A DNA stretch of 64,000 nucleotides from Synechococcus sp. ATX 2A4 (GTDB taxonomy: Bacteria; Cyanobacteriota; Cyanobacteriia; PCC-6307; Cyanobiaceae): assembly GCF_024346375.1 (NCBI RefSeq), contig NZ_JAGQCV010000014.1, forward strand, positions 1 through 64,000. Reading direction: 5' to 3'. A program made the translations under genes and the position numbers. Below the pieces are notes generated by a model. That model was given only the letters and a program-made list of their open reading frames with translations, had not been told where the DNA came from and made no database searches. Below are positions 42,702-52,139 of this stretch, piece by piece (position 1 is the stretch's first letter; every line of letters starts with the position of its first letter).

Positions 42702-43223
42702 CTATGTGGCGGGGCTTGCCGTGCTGTCGTTGAAGGTGCCGCGGCGGCAGAGATTGTCCTTGAGGCGATCGGTCCAGGGTTGACGCGACAACACACCGCT
42801 GCTGTCAACACCGCCATCGAAGTGATAAAGAATCTGCCAGCGCGTAGTGGTGGAGAACTTTCCGGCTTCTGCGAGATCTTTCAGTGCATTGCCATAAAGG
42901 TTGTCATACGTCGGCCAGTTGGGCTCGTTCTCGATACTGCAAACTGCATTCACTTGATACAGTCTGGCGCTGCTGTCGGGCTGCCCTTCCGTCTCCACGC
43001 TCACGACCCCTTTGTAGAGGCCGTTGGGCTGGCCAGGCACGAAGGCCTTGGCCAGGGTCACAGTGGTGGTTCCCGCCTGCACCAGCAGATCGCCGATCTC
43101 GGCCTTCTGGGCGGGTGTCTCCCCGGGGGCAGCACGGCAGGCGCTCAGGCTAGAAGCCGCCACCACCGCTGCTGCGACCACCGCCACCCCTGTGCTCCAG
43201 GCCGATCCGGACACCAACCTCAT
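42702..43223 (-). CDS. hypothetical lipoprotein
   Basis: 173 residues from ATG 43223. A hydrophobic signal (residues 9-28) ends in the lipobox LSAC with C29. The mature part (EIGDLLVQAGTTTVTLAKAF, then SARLYQVNAVCSIENEPNW and FSTTTRWQILYHFDGG) holds three further cysteines and is not recognised. It would be anchored on the outer side of the plasma membrane or at the outer membrane. It stands alone between the formamidase and pabC. The frame upstream of 43223 is antisense noise. Confidence 0.75.
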   Translation of the reverse strand: MRLVSGSAWSTGVAVVAAAVVAASSLSACRAAPGETPAQKAEIGDLLVQAGTTTVTLAKAFVPGQPNGLYKGVVSVETEGQPDSSARLYQVNAVCSIENEPNWPTYDNLYGNALKDLAEAGKFSTTTRWQILYHFDGGVDSSGVLSRQPWTDRLKDNLCRRGTFNDSTASPAT

Positions 43224-43297
43224 CACCCAGCCTTCACCGTGGAGCCTCAGAACATAGGCTCGCCGCCCATCGCGGCAATGGCCGGCGGCGGCAAAGG

Positions 43298-44164
43298 TCA
43301 CCCACCTGCCAGCAGCTGGCGCCAGAACGCTTCCGGCTCCGGCTCCAGCGGCAGTGGGGCGCCATTCACGCTCGAAGCCGGCCGGCAGCCCAGGCTGTTG
43401 ATCAGCAGCATGGCGCTGTCGGGGCCCAGGGGACAGGGGCCTTCGCGCGCCAAGCCCAACGCCAGGGCGCGGCCTCGCATCACCCCCGGCAGGCAGCCGC
43501 TGGACAGGGGCGGTGTGAACCATTGGCCGTTTCGCCGCAGCAGCAGGTTGGCCGTGGTGGCGCAGCAGAGGCCGCCGGCCGTGCTCTCCAGCAGGGCGTC
43601 AGCGGCGCCGGCAGCCCGGGCCTCACGCCGCGCCTCAATAGCGGGCCCATAGGCGAAGGTTTTGCAGCAGCTCAGCAGGCTCGCGGCGTTGCGCCGCTCC
43701 CTGCGGCTGACGATCACCGGCACGGGATCGAACACCGGCGCCGCGGCCGTGAGCTGCAGCCAGAAGCGGGGCAGCAGCGGTGGGGCACCGGCTGCCGGCA
43801 GCTCCACACCCCGCGGCCCGGCCGCCTCAGCAGCAGCATCCGCGGCCGGTGCACCCCGGCTCCAGTTGAGGCGCAGCGCGCCGGTCTGGATGCCGCTGCG
43901 GGACACCGCCTCCCCCAGCAGGGCGCGCACCCGTTCAGCGCCGGGGGGTGGCTCCATGCCCAGCAGGGCCGCGCTCTGCGACCAGCGCTGCAGGTGGGCA
44001 CTCAGCAGCGCCGGCTGCCCCGCTTCCACCAGCAGGGTTTCGAACAGGCCGTCGGCCAGTTGCAGCCCCCGATCGGCGAGGGGCAGAGCCAGCTGGGCCG
44101 GCGCGCCCCAGAGCCCCGGCGCCCCCGGCGCCCCGCTGGATTCGATCCAGGCGATCGCCCGCAT
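43298..44164 (-). CDS. pabC: aminodeoxychorismate lyase-like class IV aminotransferase
   Basis: 288 residues. It is a class IV pyridoxal-phosphate enzyme: LPLADRGLQLADGLFETLLVE near the start, the lysine in LLSCCKTFAYGPAIEARREA, then DALLESTAGGLCCATTANLLLRR and GCLPGVMRGRAL. PabC releases pyruvate from aminodeoxychorismate to give p-aminobenzoate for folate. Its ATG (44164) overlaps the pabB stop by one base step (ATGA-type), so the two are coupled. Branched-chain or D-amino-acid aminotransferase is possible, but the context favours PabC. Confidence 0.85.
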   Translation of the reverse strand: MRAIAWIESSGAPGAPGLWGAPAQLALPLADRGLQLADGLFETLLVEAGQPALLSAHLQRWSQSAALLGMEPPPGAERVRALLGEAVSRSGIQTGALRLNWSRGAPAADAAAEAAGPRGVELPAAGAPPLLPRFWLQLTAAAPVFDPVPVIVSRRERRNAASLLSCCKTFAYGPAIEARREARAAGAADALLESTAGGLCCATTANLLLRRNGQWFTPPLSSGCLPGVMRGRALALGLAREGPCPLGPDSAMLLINSLGCRPASSVNGAPLPLEPEPEAFWRQLLAGG

Positions 44165-45519
44165 CAGCGCGCCCCACTCCCCGGGCCTGGCGCCACGGCC
44201 GCCAGCAGCGGACCCAGCTTCCAGAGCAGCTCCTCGGCCTCCGCCGCCGGATCGGAGTCGGCCACGATGCCGCAGCCGGCATGGGCGCGCAGGCGCCGGC
44301 CCCGCAGCATCAGGCTGCGGATCAAGATATTGCTGTCGAAGCTGCCATCGGCGCCGAAGCGGAACAGGGCGCCGCAGTAGGGGCCCCGGGGCACGGGCTC
44401 CCGCTCGCTCAGGCGCTGGCAGGCCCGCACCTTGGGGGCACCGCTGATCGAGCCACCGGGCCAGGAGGCGCGCAGCAGATCCACCACGCTGCGGTCGGCG
44501 CGCAGCTGCCCCTCCACCACCGAGGTGAGGTGGTGCACCTGCGGGTAGCTTTCCAGCCCCACCAGCTGGGGCACCTGGATCGAGCCCGGCACACACACCC
44601 GGCCGAGGTCGTTGCGGAGCAGATCCACGATCATCACGTTCTCGGCGCGATCCTTGGGGCTGGTGATCAGCTCGGCAGCGGCGGCGGCATCAGCCTCCGG
44701 ATCGCTGTGGCGCGGGCGGGTGCCCTTGATCGGCCGGGTTTCCACCCAGCCGGTGGCACTCACCTGCAGAAAGCGCTCCGGGGAGGCCGAGAGCACCGCC
44801 TCATCGCCCGCCACCACCAGGCCGGCGAACGGCGCCGGGCAGGACGTGCGCAACCGGCCGTAGAGGGCCAGCGGGTCGGGAGGCGCGGCCAGGCTGGCCT
44901 CGCAGCAGGCGGTGAGGTTGGCCTGGAACAGATCACCGGCGGCGATCCAGTGGCGCAGGTCCGCCACCTGGCGGGCAAAGGTGGCGGGATCGGTGTGCCA
45001 GTGCCAGTCCTCGGCGGCCACACCAGCGGCGTCTGCTGGCGTGCCGGCCACCGGCACCAGGGCCGCGAGCCGCTCCGCCATCGCCGTCAGCCGGGCGGGA
45101 TCCACCCCCTCCAGCTCCAGGCGACGCTCCTGCAGATCGAAGCGCAGCACAGGGTCGTAGCGGCCTGCCCAGAGCAGGGCCATGTCGGGCGAGCGCCAGT
45201 GGGCGGCCGGTTCCACCCACGCCCCGGCCTCGTAGGCGAGCCAGCCGAACCAGCTGCCCGGCCGCTCCTGAAGGCGCGCGAGAGCCGCGAATGGATCGGC
45301 CGCATCCGGCTCGCCTGGCAGCCCCCGGCACACCACCTGCTCCAGCGGAGCCACGCCCAGGAGGCCCCAGCGCCCCAGCGCGCTGCCATCGCCATCCAGC
45401 CAGGCCAGGCCGTCGGTGCCGCCAACGGTGGCCAGGGCGAGGGCCACCTCCCAGGGGTCACGCCACGGCAATGAGCGGCGCAGCAGCGGCGGCCGCTCCG
45501 CCCCAGCAGCCGGTCTCAT
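44164..45519 (-). CDS. pabB: aminodeoxychorismate synthase component I
   Basis: 451 residues from ATG 45519. Chorismate-binding blocks are [63 protein letters not shown] and [15 protein letters not shown]. It aminates chorismate with ammonia from a glutaminase partner (PabA, not in the window). Anthranilate synthase TrpE is the main alternative, but coupling to pabC supports folate synthesis. Its ATG overlaps the queC stop by four bases (45516-45519). Confidence 0.92.
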   Translation of the reverse strand: MRPAAGAERPPLLRRSLPWRDPWEVALALATVGGTDGLAWLDGDGSALGRWGLLGVAPLEQVVCRGLPGEPDAADPFAALARLQERPGSWFGWLAYEAGAWVEPAAHWRSPDMALLWAGRYDPVLRFDLQERRLELEGVDPARLTAMAERLAALVPVAGTPADAAGVAAEDWHWHTDPATFARQVADLRHWIAAGDLFQANLTACCEASLAAPPDPLALYGRLRTSCPAPFAGLVVAGDEAVLSASPERFLQVSATGWVETRPIKGTRPRHSDPEADAAAAAELITSPKDRAENVMIVDLLRNDLGRVCVPGSIQVPQLVGLESYPQVHHLTSVVEGQLRADRSVVDLLRASWPGGSISGAPKVRACQRLSEREPVPRGPYCGALFRFGADGSFDSNILIRSLMLRGRRLRAHAGCGIVADSDPAAEAEELLWKLGPLLAAVAPGPGSGAR

Positions 45520-46226
45520 GCCGACGGCCCGCCCCTGCTGCCGCCCCCATCGCTGGCCAGGTCCGGGCGACCTGCGTCCCGCAGGGCAGCATCGCGGATG
45601 CGGCAGCTGTCGCAGCGCCCGCAGGGCCAGGCGCCGCCGGCGTAGCAACTCCAGGTGCGGGCGATCGGCACCCCCAGGCGCAGCGCCTCCTGCACGATCC
45701 GGGTTTTGCTCCAGGTCACCAGGGGGGCCCACAGCTGGGCGCCGTGGGCCTCGCGGCCGCTCTTGCTGGCCAGATCAGCCAGTTGCTGGAAGGCGGCGAG
45801 GTAATCGGGGCGGCAATCGGGATAGCCGGAATAGTCGACAGCGTTCACCCCCAGCACGAGCCGCTCGGCCCCGCGCGCTTCGGCCAGGCTCAGGCCAAGG
45901 GCAATGAACACGGTGTTGCGGCCGGGCACGTAGGTGGTGGGAATCACCCCCTCCTCCACACCACCGAGCGGCAGGGCGATGGCGGCATCGGTGAGGGCCG
46001 AGCCGCCCCAGGCCGCCAGGTTCACCGCCAGGGTGTGGTGCTCCGCCAGGGCAAGATCGGACGCCAGCGCCGCGGCCGCGGCCAGCTCCTGGCGGTGACG
46101 CTGGCCGTAATCGAGCGAGAGGCCGATCACGCGGTAGCCCGCTTCGATCGCCAGCGCCGCAGCGGTGGCCGAATCGAGGCCGCCGGAGAGCAGGGCGACG
46201 GCGACGGGAGGGGCAGCGGTGCTCAC
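45516..46226 (-). CDS. queC: 7-cyano-7-deazaguanine synthase
   Basis: 236 residues. The PP-loop [17 protein letters not shown] opens the protein, [11 protein letters not shown] follows, and the zinc site near the end is [19 protein letters not shown] with four cysteines. QueC makes preQ0 for queuosine tRNA modification. The joint use of GTP-derived precursors links it loosely with folate synthesis (pabB, pabC), with which it shares the transcript. Its ATG overlaps the stop of the kinase-like gene upstream by four bases (46223-46226). Confidence 0.95.
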   Translation of the reverse strand: MSTAAPPVAVALLSGGLDSATAAALAIEAGYRVIGLSLDYGQRHRQELAAAAALASDLALAEHHTLAVNLAAWGGSALTDAAIALPLGGVEEGVIPTTYVPGRNTVFIALGLSLAEARGAERLVLGVNAVDYSGYPDCRPDYLAAFQQLADLASKSGREAHGAQLWAPLVTWSKTRIVQEALRLGVPIARTWSCYAGGAWPCGRCDSCRIRDAALRDAGRPDLASDGGGSRGGPSA

Positions 46227-48340
46227 GGCGAAGCAGGGGACTGGGACTCGGGCGTCGCAGCGGGAGGCGCCGTGGGAGCCGAGGGGGCCACAGGGGGCTG
46301 GCTCGGCAGGGAGGGTGGCGTCACCGGTTCAGCGGGCGGCGGTGGTGCGGTGGTGTCGCCGGGGGCGGTCTCGGGCGGTTGCTGCTGCTCCGACGGAGGT
46401 TCTGGCGGCGGCGCATCGGCGCGCAGCGACAGGGTGATCATCGCCGGGGCCACGCCGTCGTTGGTGACCAGCAGCTGTACCTCGGTGCCCTGCACCGGCG
46501 GCAGGCTCACCACCCGCAGCGGCCCCTTCGGCTCCAGCAGGCTGCCGGCCGCGTTGTAGACGCTCATCTGCATCAGCGGTGAGCCGTTGACACCGAGCAC
46601 CAGCCGGTATCCCTGCGGCAGGCGAATCGGAAACAGCCGTGCCCCACCGGCACCGAGCGAGGCGGAGAGGGCCTTCAGCTCGCCCGCCGTGGCCTGGATC
46701 GGTTCGATCTGCAGGGTTTGGAGTGTCTGCTCGCCAGCGGCATACCAGAGCTGGCGGAAGGGCTCAGCGGGGATGTCGGCGCCGGCGCGGCCCGGCAGCA
46801 GCGCCTGGGCGTTGCCCGAAACCAGCTGGCGCAGCACCGGCGGACTCACCCCCTGGCCGGCCAGCTGCCGCTGACGGGCGTCCCAGTCGGTGGTGGAAAA
46901 GGAGCCAAGCTTGCTGCGGAGCGGCGGCGGCAACCGCTCCACCCGGGCCAGCCACTCCTCCGCCAGGGCGTTCCACACCTTGCGCAGAGGAGCGTCCTCG
47001 ATCGAGTCGTTGGGCAGGCGGCCGCCCCGCTCGGGGAACTGGGCCAGCAGATTGGCGTCCACCAGCCGCAGGAACCAGCTGCGGTTGATCTGCAGCGCCC
47101 GCAGGCGGTTCAGCAGTTGCTGGCGCTGGTCCACCTCACCGGGGGGCAGGCTGGCGGTGAGCTCACGGGGCTGTTCGGCCGGGCGGTTGGCAGGGGCGGT
47201 ATCGCGGCCGAGCAGCCACCAGCCTCCGGTGATGCCCACCACCGCCGACACCACCAAGGCCACCACCACCGGCCAAAGCCGCCCTTCGACGGCCTCCTCC
47301 TTCTGCTGCTGCCGGCTGAGCGGCGGCATGGGCGGTGGCGGTGGCCGCCGCTCCGCCGCCCGGGGCTCGGGAGCTGGTGCAGGAACAGCGGGGGTCATGG
47401 CGGCAGCCGCAGCGGTGTTGGTGAAGGCAGCGGCCTCCTCCGCAGGCTCCGGCTCCGCGGCGCCGGCGCCGGCCAGGCCAGGCGAGCCGGCGGCGGCGGG
47501 CACGAGCATCAAGGTGCGATCAGCGCGGGCCACCGGGCCGGTGCTTTCCGGCATCGGCAGCGCCTGGAAGGCGGCGAGGGCCTGCGGCGTGCTGGCGAAG
47601 CGGGCAGCGGGATCGGCGCTGATCAGCCGCTCCAGGGCGGCCCGGAACGGCGGGTCGAGGCGGAGGCCGTCGGGCCAGCGCCAGGCCAGGCTCACCGGAT
47701 CGAGCAGGGCGGCGGGATCCTCGCCGCTGAGCAGCACCAACGCCACCACCCCCAGGCCGTGCAGGTCCATCCAGGGCAGCAGCGGAGCGCCGGCCACCTG
47801 CTCCGGCGGCGCATAGCCCGGGGTGGCGCCGGCAGCGGCCTGGCCGGGGCCGGTCCAACCGATGTCGAGCAGCACCGGCAGCCCGTCGCGGTCGCGGCGC
47901 AGCAGGTTGGCGGGGGTGAGATCGCCGTGGCAGATCTCCTGGCCGTGCAGCACCGCCAGCACCGGCAGCAGCTGGCGCAGCAGCAACAGCACCTCGCCGG
48001 GGCCGAACACCAGCTGGCGTCCCCGCCGCGCCTCCAGCAGCTCCAGATAGGTGCGCCCGTCCTGCCACTCGCGCACCAGCCAGAGCTGGCCGTCCCGTTG
48101 GATCGTTTCACCGAAGCGGGGCACCTGGGGGTGGAGCAGGGCCTGCAGGCGGCTCCAGCCCGCCCGCGCCCCGGCCTGGTCGTGGCTGGGGCCCAGCTGC
48201 CGCAGGGCCACCGGCACCTCACCGGCCAGCAGATCGCTGGCGCGCCACAGCACCCCCTGGGGGCCGCTGGCCACCTCCATCTCCAGGCGATAGCGATCGG
48301 CGATCACCGCACCGGCGTCCGCCCCGGGCTGGTCAGCCAT
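46223..48340 (-). CDS. membrane protein with degenerate Ser/Thr kinase domain
   Basis: 705 residues from ATG 48340. Residues 15-270 are a eukaryote-type kinase domain with [10 protein letters not shown] (138-147), DIGW in the DFG place (159-162) and GYAPPEQ (175-181). The VAxK lysine is replaced by arginine ([10 protein letters not shown]47) and the glycine loop ASGPQGV is short, so catalysis is doubtful. A Pro-rich linker, one membrane segment (about 356-377) and an unrecognised 260-residue outer domain follow. The last 60 residues are Pro/Ser/Thr-rich. It may sense or scaffold and need not phosphorylate. It leads the unit queC-pabB-pabC and overlaps the cysteine synthase end by eight bases. 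Confidence 0.75.
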   Translation of the reverse strand: MADQPGADAGAVIADRYRLEMEVASGPQGVLWRASDLLAGEVPVALRQLGPSHDQAGARAGWSRLQALLHPQVPRFGETIQRDGQLWLVREWQDGRTYLELLEARRGRQLVFGPGEVLLLLRQLLPVLAVLHGQEICHGDLTPANLLRRDRDGLPVLLDIGWTGPGQAAAGATPGYAPPEQVAGAPLLPWMDLHGLGVVALVLLSGEDPAALLDPVSLAWRWPDGLRLDPPFRAALERLISADPAARFASTPQALAAFQALPMPESTGPVARADRTLMLVPAAAGSPGLAGAGAAEPEPAEEAAAFTNTAAAAAMTPAVPAPAPEPRAAERRPPPPPMPPLSRQQQKEEAVEGRLWPVVVALVVSAVVGITGGWWLLGRDTAPANRPAEQPRELTASLPPGEVDQRQQLLNRLRALQINRSWFLRLVDANLLAQFPERGGRLPNDSIEDAPLRKVWNALAEEWLARVERLPPPLRSKLGSFSTTDWDARQRQLAGQGVSPPVLRQLVSGNAQALLPGRAGADIPAEPFRQLWYAAGEQTLQTLQIEPIQATAGELKALSASLGAGGARLFPIRLPQGYRLVLGVNGSPLMQMSVYNAAGSLLEPKGPLRVVSLPPVQGTEVQLLVTNDGVAPAMITLSLRADAPPPEPPSEQQQPPETAPGDTTAPPPPAEPVTPPSLPSQPPVAPSAPTAPPAATPESQSPASP

Positions 48341-49370
48341 GGGTGGGCCGGTCCTGCGGGAGGCCGTCCTGGGGGCCCCGTTCGGGCTGGCGCAGGCCGC
48401 GGCCGGCCAGCCAGTCGGCGTCGTACAGGCGGGAGCGGTAGCGGTCGCCGCCATCGCACAGCACGGTCACGATCGTGTGGCCCGGACCGAGACGCCGGGC
48501 GGTCTCCACCGCGGCGGCCACGTTGATGCCCACCGAACCGCCCATGAACAGGCCTTCGCGCCAGAGCAGCTGGTAGATGGTGTCGAGGGCAGCCTGGTCG
48601 TCGATGCGCACGGCATCGTCGATCGGGGCACCGTCGAGATTGGCGGTGACGCGGCTGTTGCCGATCCCCTCGGTGATCGAGCTGCCCTCGGCCTGCAGCG
48701 CCCCGGCGGTGGCCCAGCTGTAGAGGGCACTGCCGTGGGGATCGGCCAGCACGCAGCGCACCTGGGGCGAGCGCTCCTTGAGGAACAGGGCCACGCCGGC
48801 ATAGGTGCCGCCGGTGCCCGTGGCCGACACCCAGGCGTCGATGCGGCCGCCGGTCTGCTCCCAGATCTCCGGCCCGGTGCTGGCGTAGTGGGCGCGGCGG
48901 TTGGCCAGGTTGTCGAACTGATTGGCCCAGACGGCACCTGGGGTTTCCGCGGCGATGCGCCCGGAGAGCCTCACGTAGTTGTTGGGGTCGCGGTACGGCA
49001 CCGCCGGCACCGTGCGCACCTCGGCGCCGAGGCTGCGCAGCAGACCGATCTTCTCGGCCGACTGGGTGTCCGGGATGACGATCAAGCTGCGGTAGCCGCG
49101 GGCATTGCAGAGGTGGGTGAGGCCGATGCCGGTGTTGCCAGCGGTGCCCTCCACCACGGTGCCGCCCGGCTCGAGGGCGCCGCTGGCTTCCGCCTCCAGC
49201 AGGATGCCGAGGGCGGCGCGGTCTTTCACCGACCCGCCGGGATTCATGAATTCGGCCTTGCCGAGGATCTCGCAGCCGGTGAGCTCACTGAGCAGCCCCA
49301 GCCGGATCAGCGGGGTGTTGCCCACCGCGCCGACGAAGCCCTGGGTGGTTCCCGCCCGGGCGGCGGCCAT
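48333..49370 (-). CDS. cysK: cysteine synthase-family protein
   Basis: 345 residues from ATG 49370; starts as far as 49499 are possible. The pyridoxal-phosphate lysine is in MNPGGSVKDRAAL, the phosphate loop is EGTAGNTGIGL and the substrate loop SATGTGGTYAGVA. It makes cysteine from O-acetylserine and sulfide. A tail of about 30 residues after LCDGGDRYRSRLYDADWL is typical of this clade. The 5' region holds three 18-base tandem repeats giving Gly-Ala-Met-rich codons, so the earlier ATGs are doubtful. It diverges from egtB, whose enzyme uses a cysteine thiol, which suggests sulfur supply for ergothioneine. Confidence 0.88.
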   Translation of the reverse strand: MAAARAGTTQGFVGAVGNTPLIRLGLLSELTGCEILGKAEFMNPGGSVKDRAALGILLEAEASGALEPGGTVVEGTAGNTGIGLTHLCNARGYRSLIVIPDTQSAEKIGLLRSLGAEVRTVPAVPYRDPNNYVRLSGRIAAETPGAVWANQFDNLANRRAHYASTGPEIWEQTGGRIDAWVSATGTGGTYAGVALFLKERSPQVRCVLADPHGSALYSWATAGALQAEGSSITEGIGNSRVTANLDGAPIDDAVRIDDQAALDTIYQLLWREGLFMGGSVGINVAAAVETARRLGPGHTIVTVLCDGGDRYRSRLYDADWLAGRGLRQPERGPQDGLPQDRPTHG

Positions 49371-49419
49371 CGCCCCGCCGGCGGCCATCGCCCCGCTGGC
49401 GGACATGGCCCCGCCGCTG
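49366..49419. repeat. three tandem 18-base units in the cysK 5' region
   Basis: GCCATCGCCCCGCCGGCG, GCCATCGCCCCGCTGGCG and GACATGGCCCCGCCGCTG follow directly on the plus strand. In the minus frame they encode Gly/Ala-Met-rich units. Each holds an ATG-like start, so copy changes would move or add start codons for the cysteine synthase. Confidence 0.7.
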
Positions 49420-49497
49420 CTGATCGAACCGGCGGTGCTGCCCATCGCGCCTGTGGGGGAAGAAATCGCTCTGGCGACGATCGTAGGGGCGAAGGCC

Positions 49498-50868
49498 ATG
49501 GCGGCCGATTCCTTCTACGCTCAAACCAGCAGCCCTCTGGCCATGGCCTCCGCCGCCCCCACCGAGGCTCTGCTGCGGAGGCTCCATGCCGTGCGCGCCC
49601 ACAGCGAGGCGCTCATCGCGGCGCTGGAGCCGGAGGATCTGTGCCTGCAGGGCATGGCGGACGCCAGCCCGCCCAAGTGGCACCTGGGCCACACCACCTG
49701 GTTCTTCGACACCTTCCTGCTCACGCCCCACCTGCCGGGCCATGAGCCGGTCGACAGCCGCTGGGGCTTTCTGTTCAATTCCTATTACGACGCGATCGGG
49801 GCACGCCACCCCCGGCCGCAGCGGGGACTGCTGTCCCGGCCGCCCCTGGCGGAGGTACTCGCCTGGCGGCGGCGCGTCGATGCGGGACTCGAGGCCCTGC
49901 TGGAGCGGCTGAGCGCCGGGCCCGCCGAGCCGGCAGCGCCCCTGCTGGCGCTGCTGGAGCTGGGGCTGCAGCACGAGCAGCAGCACCAGGAGCTGCTGCT
50001 GATGGATCTGCTCGACGGCTTCAGCCGCAACCCGCTGGAGCCTGCGGTGGAGCCGGCGGGGCGCGGCGCCGAAGCCACCTACGAAGGGATGGTGGCCACC
50101 AGCCCCTCCCCCGCCACCACCTCCGCCAGCAGCCCTACTCCGCCCGCCTCCCCCTGGCTGCACTGGCCGGGAGGGCTGGTGGAGATCGGTCACGCCGAGG
50201 GCCACACCGGCCCCGAGGGCCCGTCCGGCGCCTTCCATTTCGACAACGAAAGCCCCCGTCACCGCCAGTGGCTCGAGCCCTTCGCCCTGGCCCCCCGGCT
50301 GGTGTCGAACGGGGAGTACGCCGCCTTCATCGCCGCGGGCGGCTACCGGCGGCCGGAGCTGTGGATGAGCGAGGGCTGGCAACTGTGCCAGCAGCGCGGC
50401 TGGCAGGCGCCCCGCTACTGGCGCGGCAGCGGCGCCCCCGAGGGCTGGTCGTGGGAGTTCACCCTGGCGGGGCGGCGCCCCCTGCACCCGGCCGCGCCCG
50501 TGCGGCACCTCAGCTGGTTCGAAGCCGACGCCTATGCCCGCTGGGCCGAGGCGCGCCTGCCCAGCGAAGCGGAGTGGGAAGTGACCGCCGCCACCCCACC
50601 CCAGGCGGGCGGCAGCGGCGAGCTGGACGCCCTGCAGGGGGTGCTGTGGCAGTGGACGTCCAGCCCCTACCGTCCGTATCCGGGCTTCCGGCCCGCCGCC
50701 GGAGCGGTGGGTGAATACAACGGCAAATTCATGAGTTCCCAGATGGTCCTGCGCGGCAGCAGTTTTCTCACACCGCCGGGCCACGGCCGCCTCACCTACC
50801 GCAACTTCTTTCCGCCCGCGAGCCGCTGGCTGGCCGGCGGCCTGCGCCTCGCGCGGGACGGCCGATGA
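49498..50868 (+). CDS. egtB: ergothioneine biosynthesis sulfoxide synthase EgtB
   Basis: 456 residues from ATG 49498 (a second ATG is 15 codons on). The N-terminal DinB-like domain holds H62 in KWHLGHTTWFFDTF and the HX3HXE iron triad H159-EQQ-H163-Q-E. The C-terminal formylglycine-generating-enzyme-like domain runs from GLVEIGHAEGH to LRGSSFLTPPGHGRLTYRNFF. EgtB joins hercynine to a cysteine or glutamylcysteine thiol and oxygen. A low-complexity Ser/Thr/Pro stretch (residues 200-222) links the domains. The stop overlaps egtD by four bases. Confidence 0.93.
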   Translation: MAADSFYAQTSSPLAMASAAPTEALLRRLHAVRAHSEALIAALEPEDLCLQGMADASPPKWHLGHTTWFFDTFLLTPHLPGHEPVDSRWGFLFNSYYDAIGARHPRPQRGLLSRPPLAEVLAWRRRVDAGLEALLERLSAGPAEPAAPLLALLELGLQHEQQHQELLLMDLLDGFSRNPLEPAVEPAGRGAEATYEGMVATSPSPATTSASSPTPPASPWLHWPGGLVEIGHAEGHTGPEGPSGAFHFDNESPRHRQWLEPFALAPRLVSNGEYAAFIAAGGYRRPELWMSEGWQLCQQRGWQAPRYWRGSGAPEGWSWEFTLAGRRPLHPAAPVRHLSWFEADAYARWAEARLPSEAEWEVTAATPPQAGGSGELDALQGVLWQWTSSPYRPYPGFRPAAGAVGEYNGKFMSSQMVLRGSSFLTPPGHGRLTYRNFFPPASRWLAGGLRLARDGR

Positions 50869-51890
50869 GCGCCCCCGCCGCCGCTCTGCAGCGCGGGCCG
50901 GCCGCCGTCGAGCTGCTCGATCTCCATCCCGTCGCCGCCGACATGCGGCGGCTGGTGGTGGAGGGGCTGTCGCGCAGCCCCCGCCAGCTGCCCGCCTGGT
51001 TCCTGTACGACGCCGAAGGCTCTCGCCTGTTCGACCGCATCTGCGAGCAGCCGGAATATGCGCTCACCGCCACCGAAACCGCCCTGCTGGAGCGGGAGGC
51101 GCCGGCCATGGCGGCGGCGCTCGGCGCCGGTGTGCCGGTGGAATTCGGCGCCGGCAGCGCCCGCAAGGTGTCACCGCTGCTGGAGGCCCTCGCGCCGCCG
51201 GCCTATGTGGCGCTCGATATCAGCTCCGAGCACCTCGCCGGGGCCTGCCGGGCGCTGCAGGCCCGCCATCCGGCCATTCCCGTGCTCGGCATCTGCTGCG
51301 ATTACAGCCAACTGCTCACCCTGCCGGCCCACCGGCTGCTCGATGGCCAGCGGCTGCTGGGCTTCTACCCAGGCAGCTCGCTCGGCAACTTCGCCCCCAG
51401 CGAAGCGGTGGCCCTGCTGCGTCAGTTCGCCCGGCTGCTGGGCCCGGAGGGGCGCCTGCTGATCGGCATCGACCAGCCCCGCGCCCCGGCCCAGCTGGAG
51501 GCCGCCTACGACGATGCCGCCGGCTGGTCGGCCGCCTTTGCCCGCAACCTGCTGGTGCGGCTCAACCGCGAGCTGGGGGGGAGCTTCGTGACGGAACGCT
51601 TCCGCTACCGCGCCCGCTGGCAGCCGCAGCAGGGCCGCATCGAGATGGCGCTGGTGAGCACCTGCCAGCAGGTGGTGGAGGTGGCGGGCCGGCGCTGGCC
51701 GTTCGCCCCCGGCGAGGCGCTGATCACCGAGCACAGCCACAAGTACGCCCCCGCGGCCTTCACGGCCCTGGCGGCCGCGGCCGGCTGGCGGGCCCAGGCG
51801 CGCTGGGCCGATCCCAGCGACAGCTTCAGCCTGCACCTGCTCGCCCCCCAGGCGCCAGGCAGACTTGAACCAGTCGAGGCCAGCCGATGA
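50865..51890 (+). CDS. egtD: L-histidine N-alpha-methyltransferase EgtD
   Basis: 341 residues. LPAWFLYDAEGSRLFDRICEQPEYALTATETALLE is the family start. The SAM site is VEFGAGSARKVSPLLEAL, and the histidine-binding region includes PGSSLGNFAPSEAVALL and MALVSTCQQVVEV. It trimethylates histidine to hercynine, the first step to ergothioneine. No egtA, egtC or egtE lies in the window, which fits the two-enzyme type of pathway. The stop overlaps the next small gene by four bases (51887-51890). Confidence 0.95.
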   Translation: MSAPAAALQRGPAAVELLDLHPVAADMRRLVVEGLSRSPRQLPAWFLYDAEGSRLFDRICEQPEYALTATETALLEREAPAMAAALGAGVPVEFGAGSARKVSPLLEALAPPAYVALDISSEHLAGACRALQARHPAIPVLGICCDYSQLLTLPAHRLLDGQRLLGFYPGSSLGNFAPSEAVALLRQFARLLGPEGRLLIGIDQPRAPAQLEAAYDDAAGWSAAFARNLLVRLNRELGGSFVTERFRYRARWQPQQGRIEMALVSTCQQVVEVAGRRWPFAPGEALITEHSHKYAPAAFTALAAAAGWRAQARWADPSDSFSLHLLAPQAPGRLEPVEASR

Positions 51891-52111
51891 GCCGGGAAGA
51901 CCAACGCCAGGCGATGCGCACCACGCGCGAGCAGTTGATCGCCGAGCTCGAGGAGCTCTACCGCCAGGCCTTCGATCGCATCGGCGGCGAAGACCTGGGC
52001 GAAGGGGCGATCGCCCGCCTCACCCAGTTGCTGCTGCGCTCCCGCGATGGCGCAATCACGCCCCTGCAGGAAGAGATCGAGGCGCCGTTGATCACGCGGG
52101 CACCGGAATGA
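51887..52111 (+). CDS. small helical protein of the hercynine/ergothioneine operon
   Basis: 74 residues: MSREDQRQAMRTTREQLIAELEELYRQAFDRIGGEDLGEG, then an all-helical end. I recall this type as 'hercynine metabolism small protein', a cyanobacterial family known only by its egtB-egtD neighbours. It has no metal or catalytic motif. Translational coupling to egtD (four-base overlap) supports a linked role, perhaps as a subunit. The function is unknown. Confidence 0.75.
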   Translation: MSREDQRQAMRTTREQLIAELEELYRQAFDRIGGEDLGEGAIARLTQLLLRSRDGAITPLQEEIEAPLITRAPE

Positions 52112-52139
52112 AAGGCGGGTTCTGGCGCAGGCAGCGGCC

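Noticed and set aside
41535-43652. 705-codon plus-strand frame
   Set aside because: It runs antisense across formamidase, the lipoprotein and pabC, three unrelated real genes, so it cannot be one gene.
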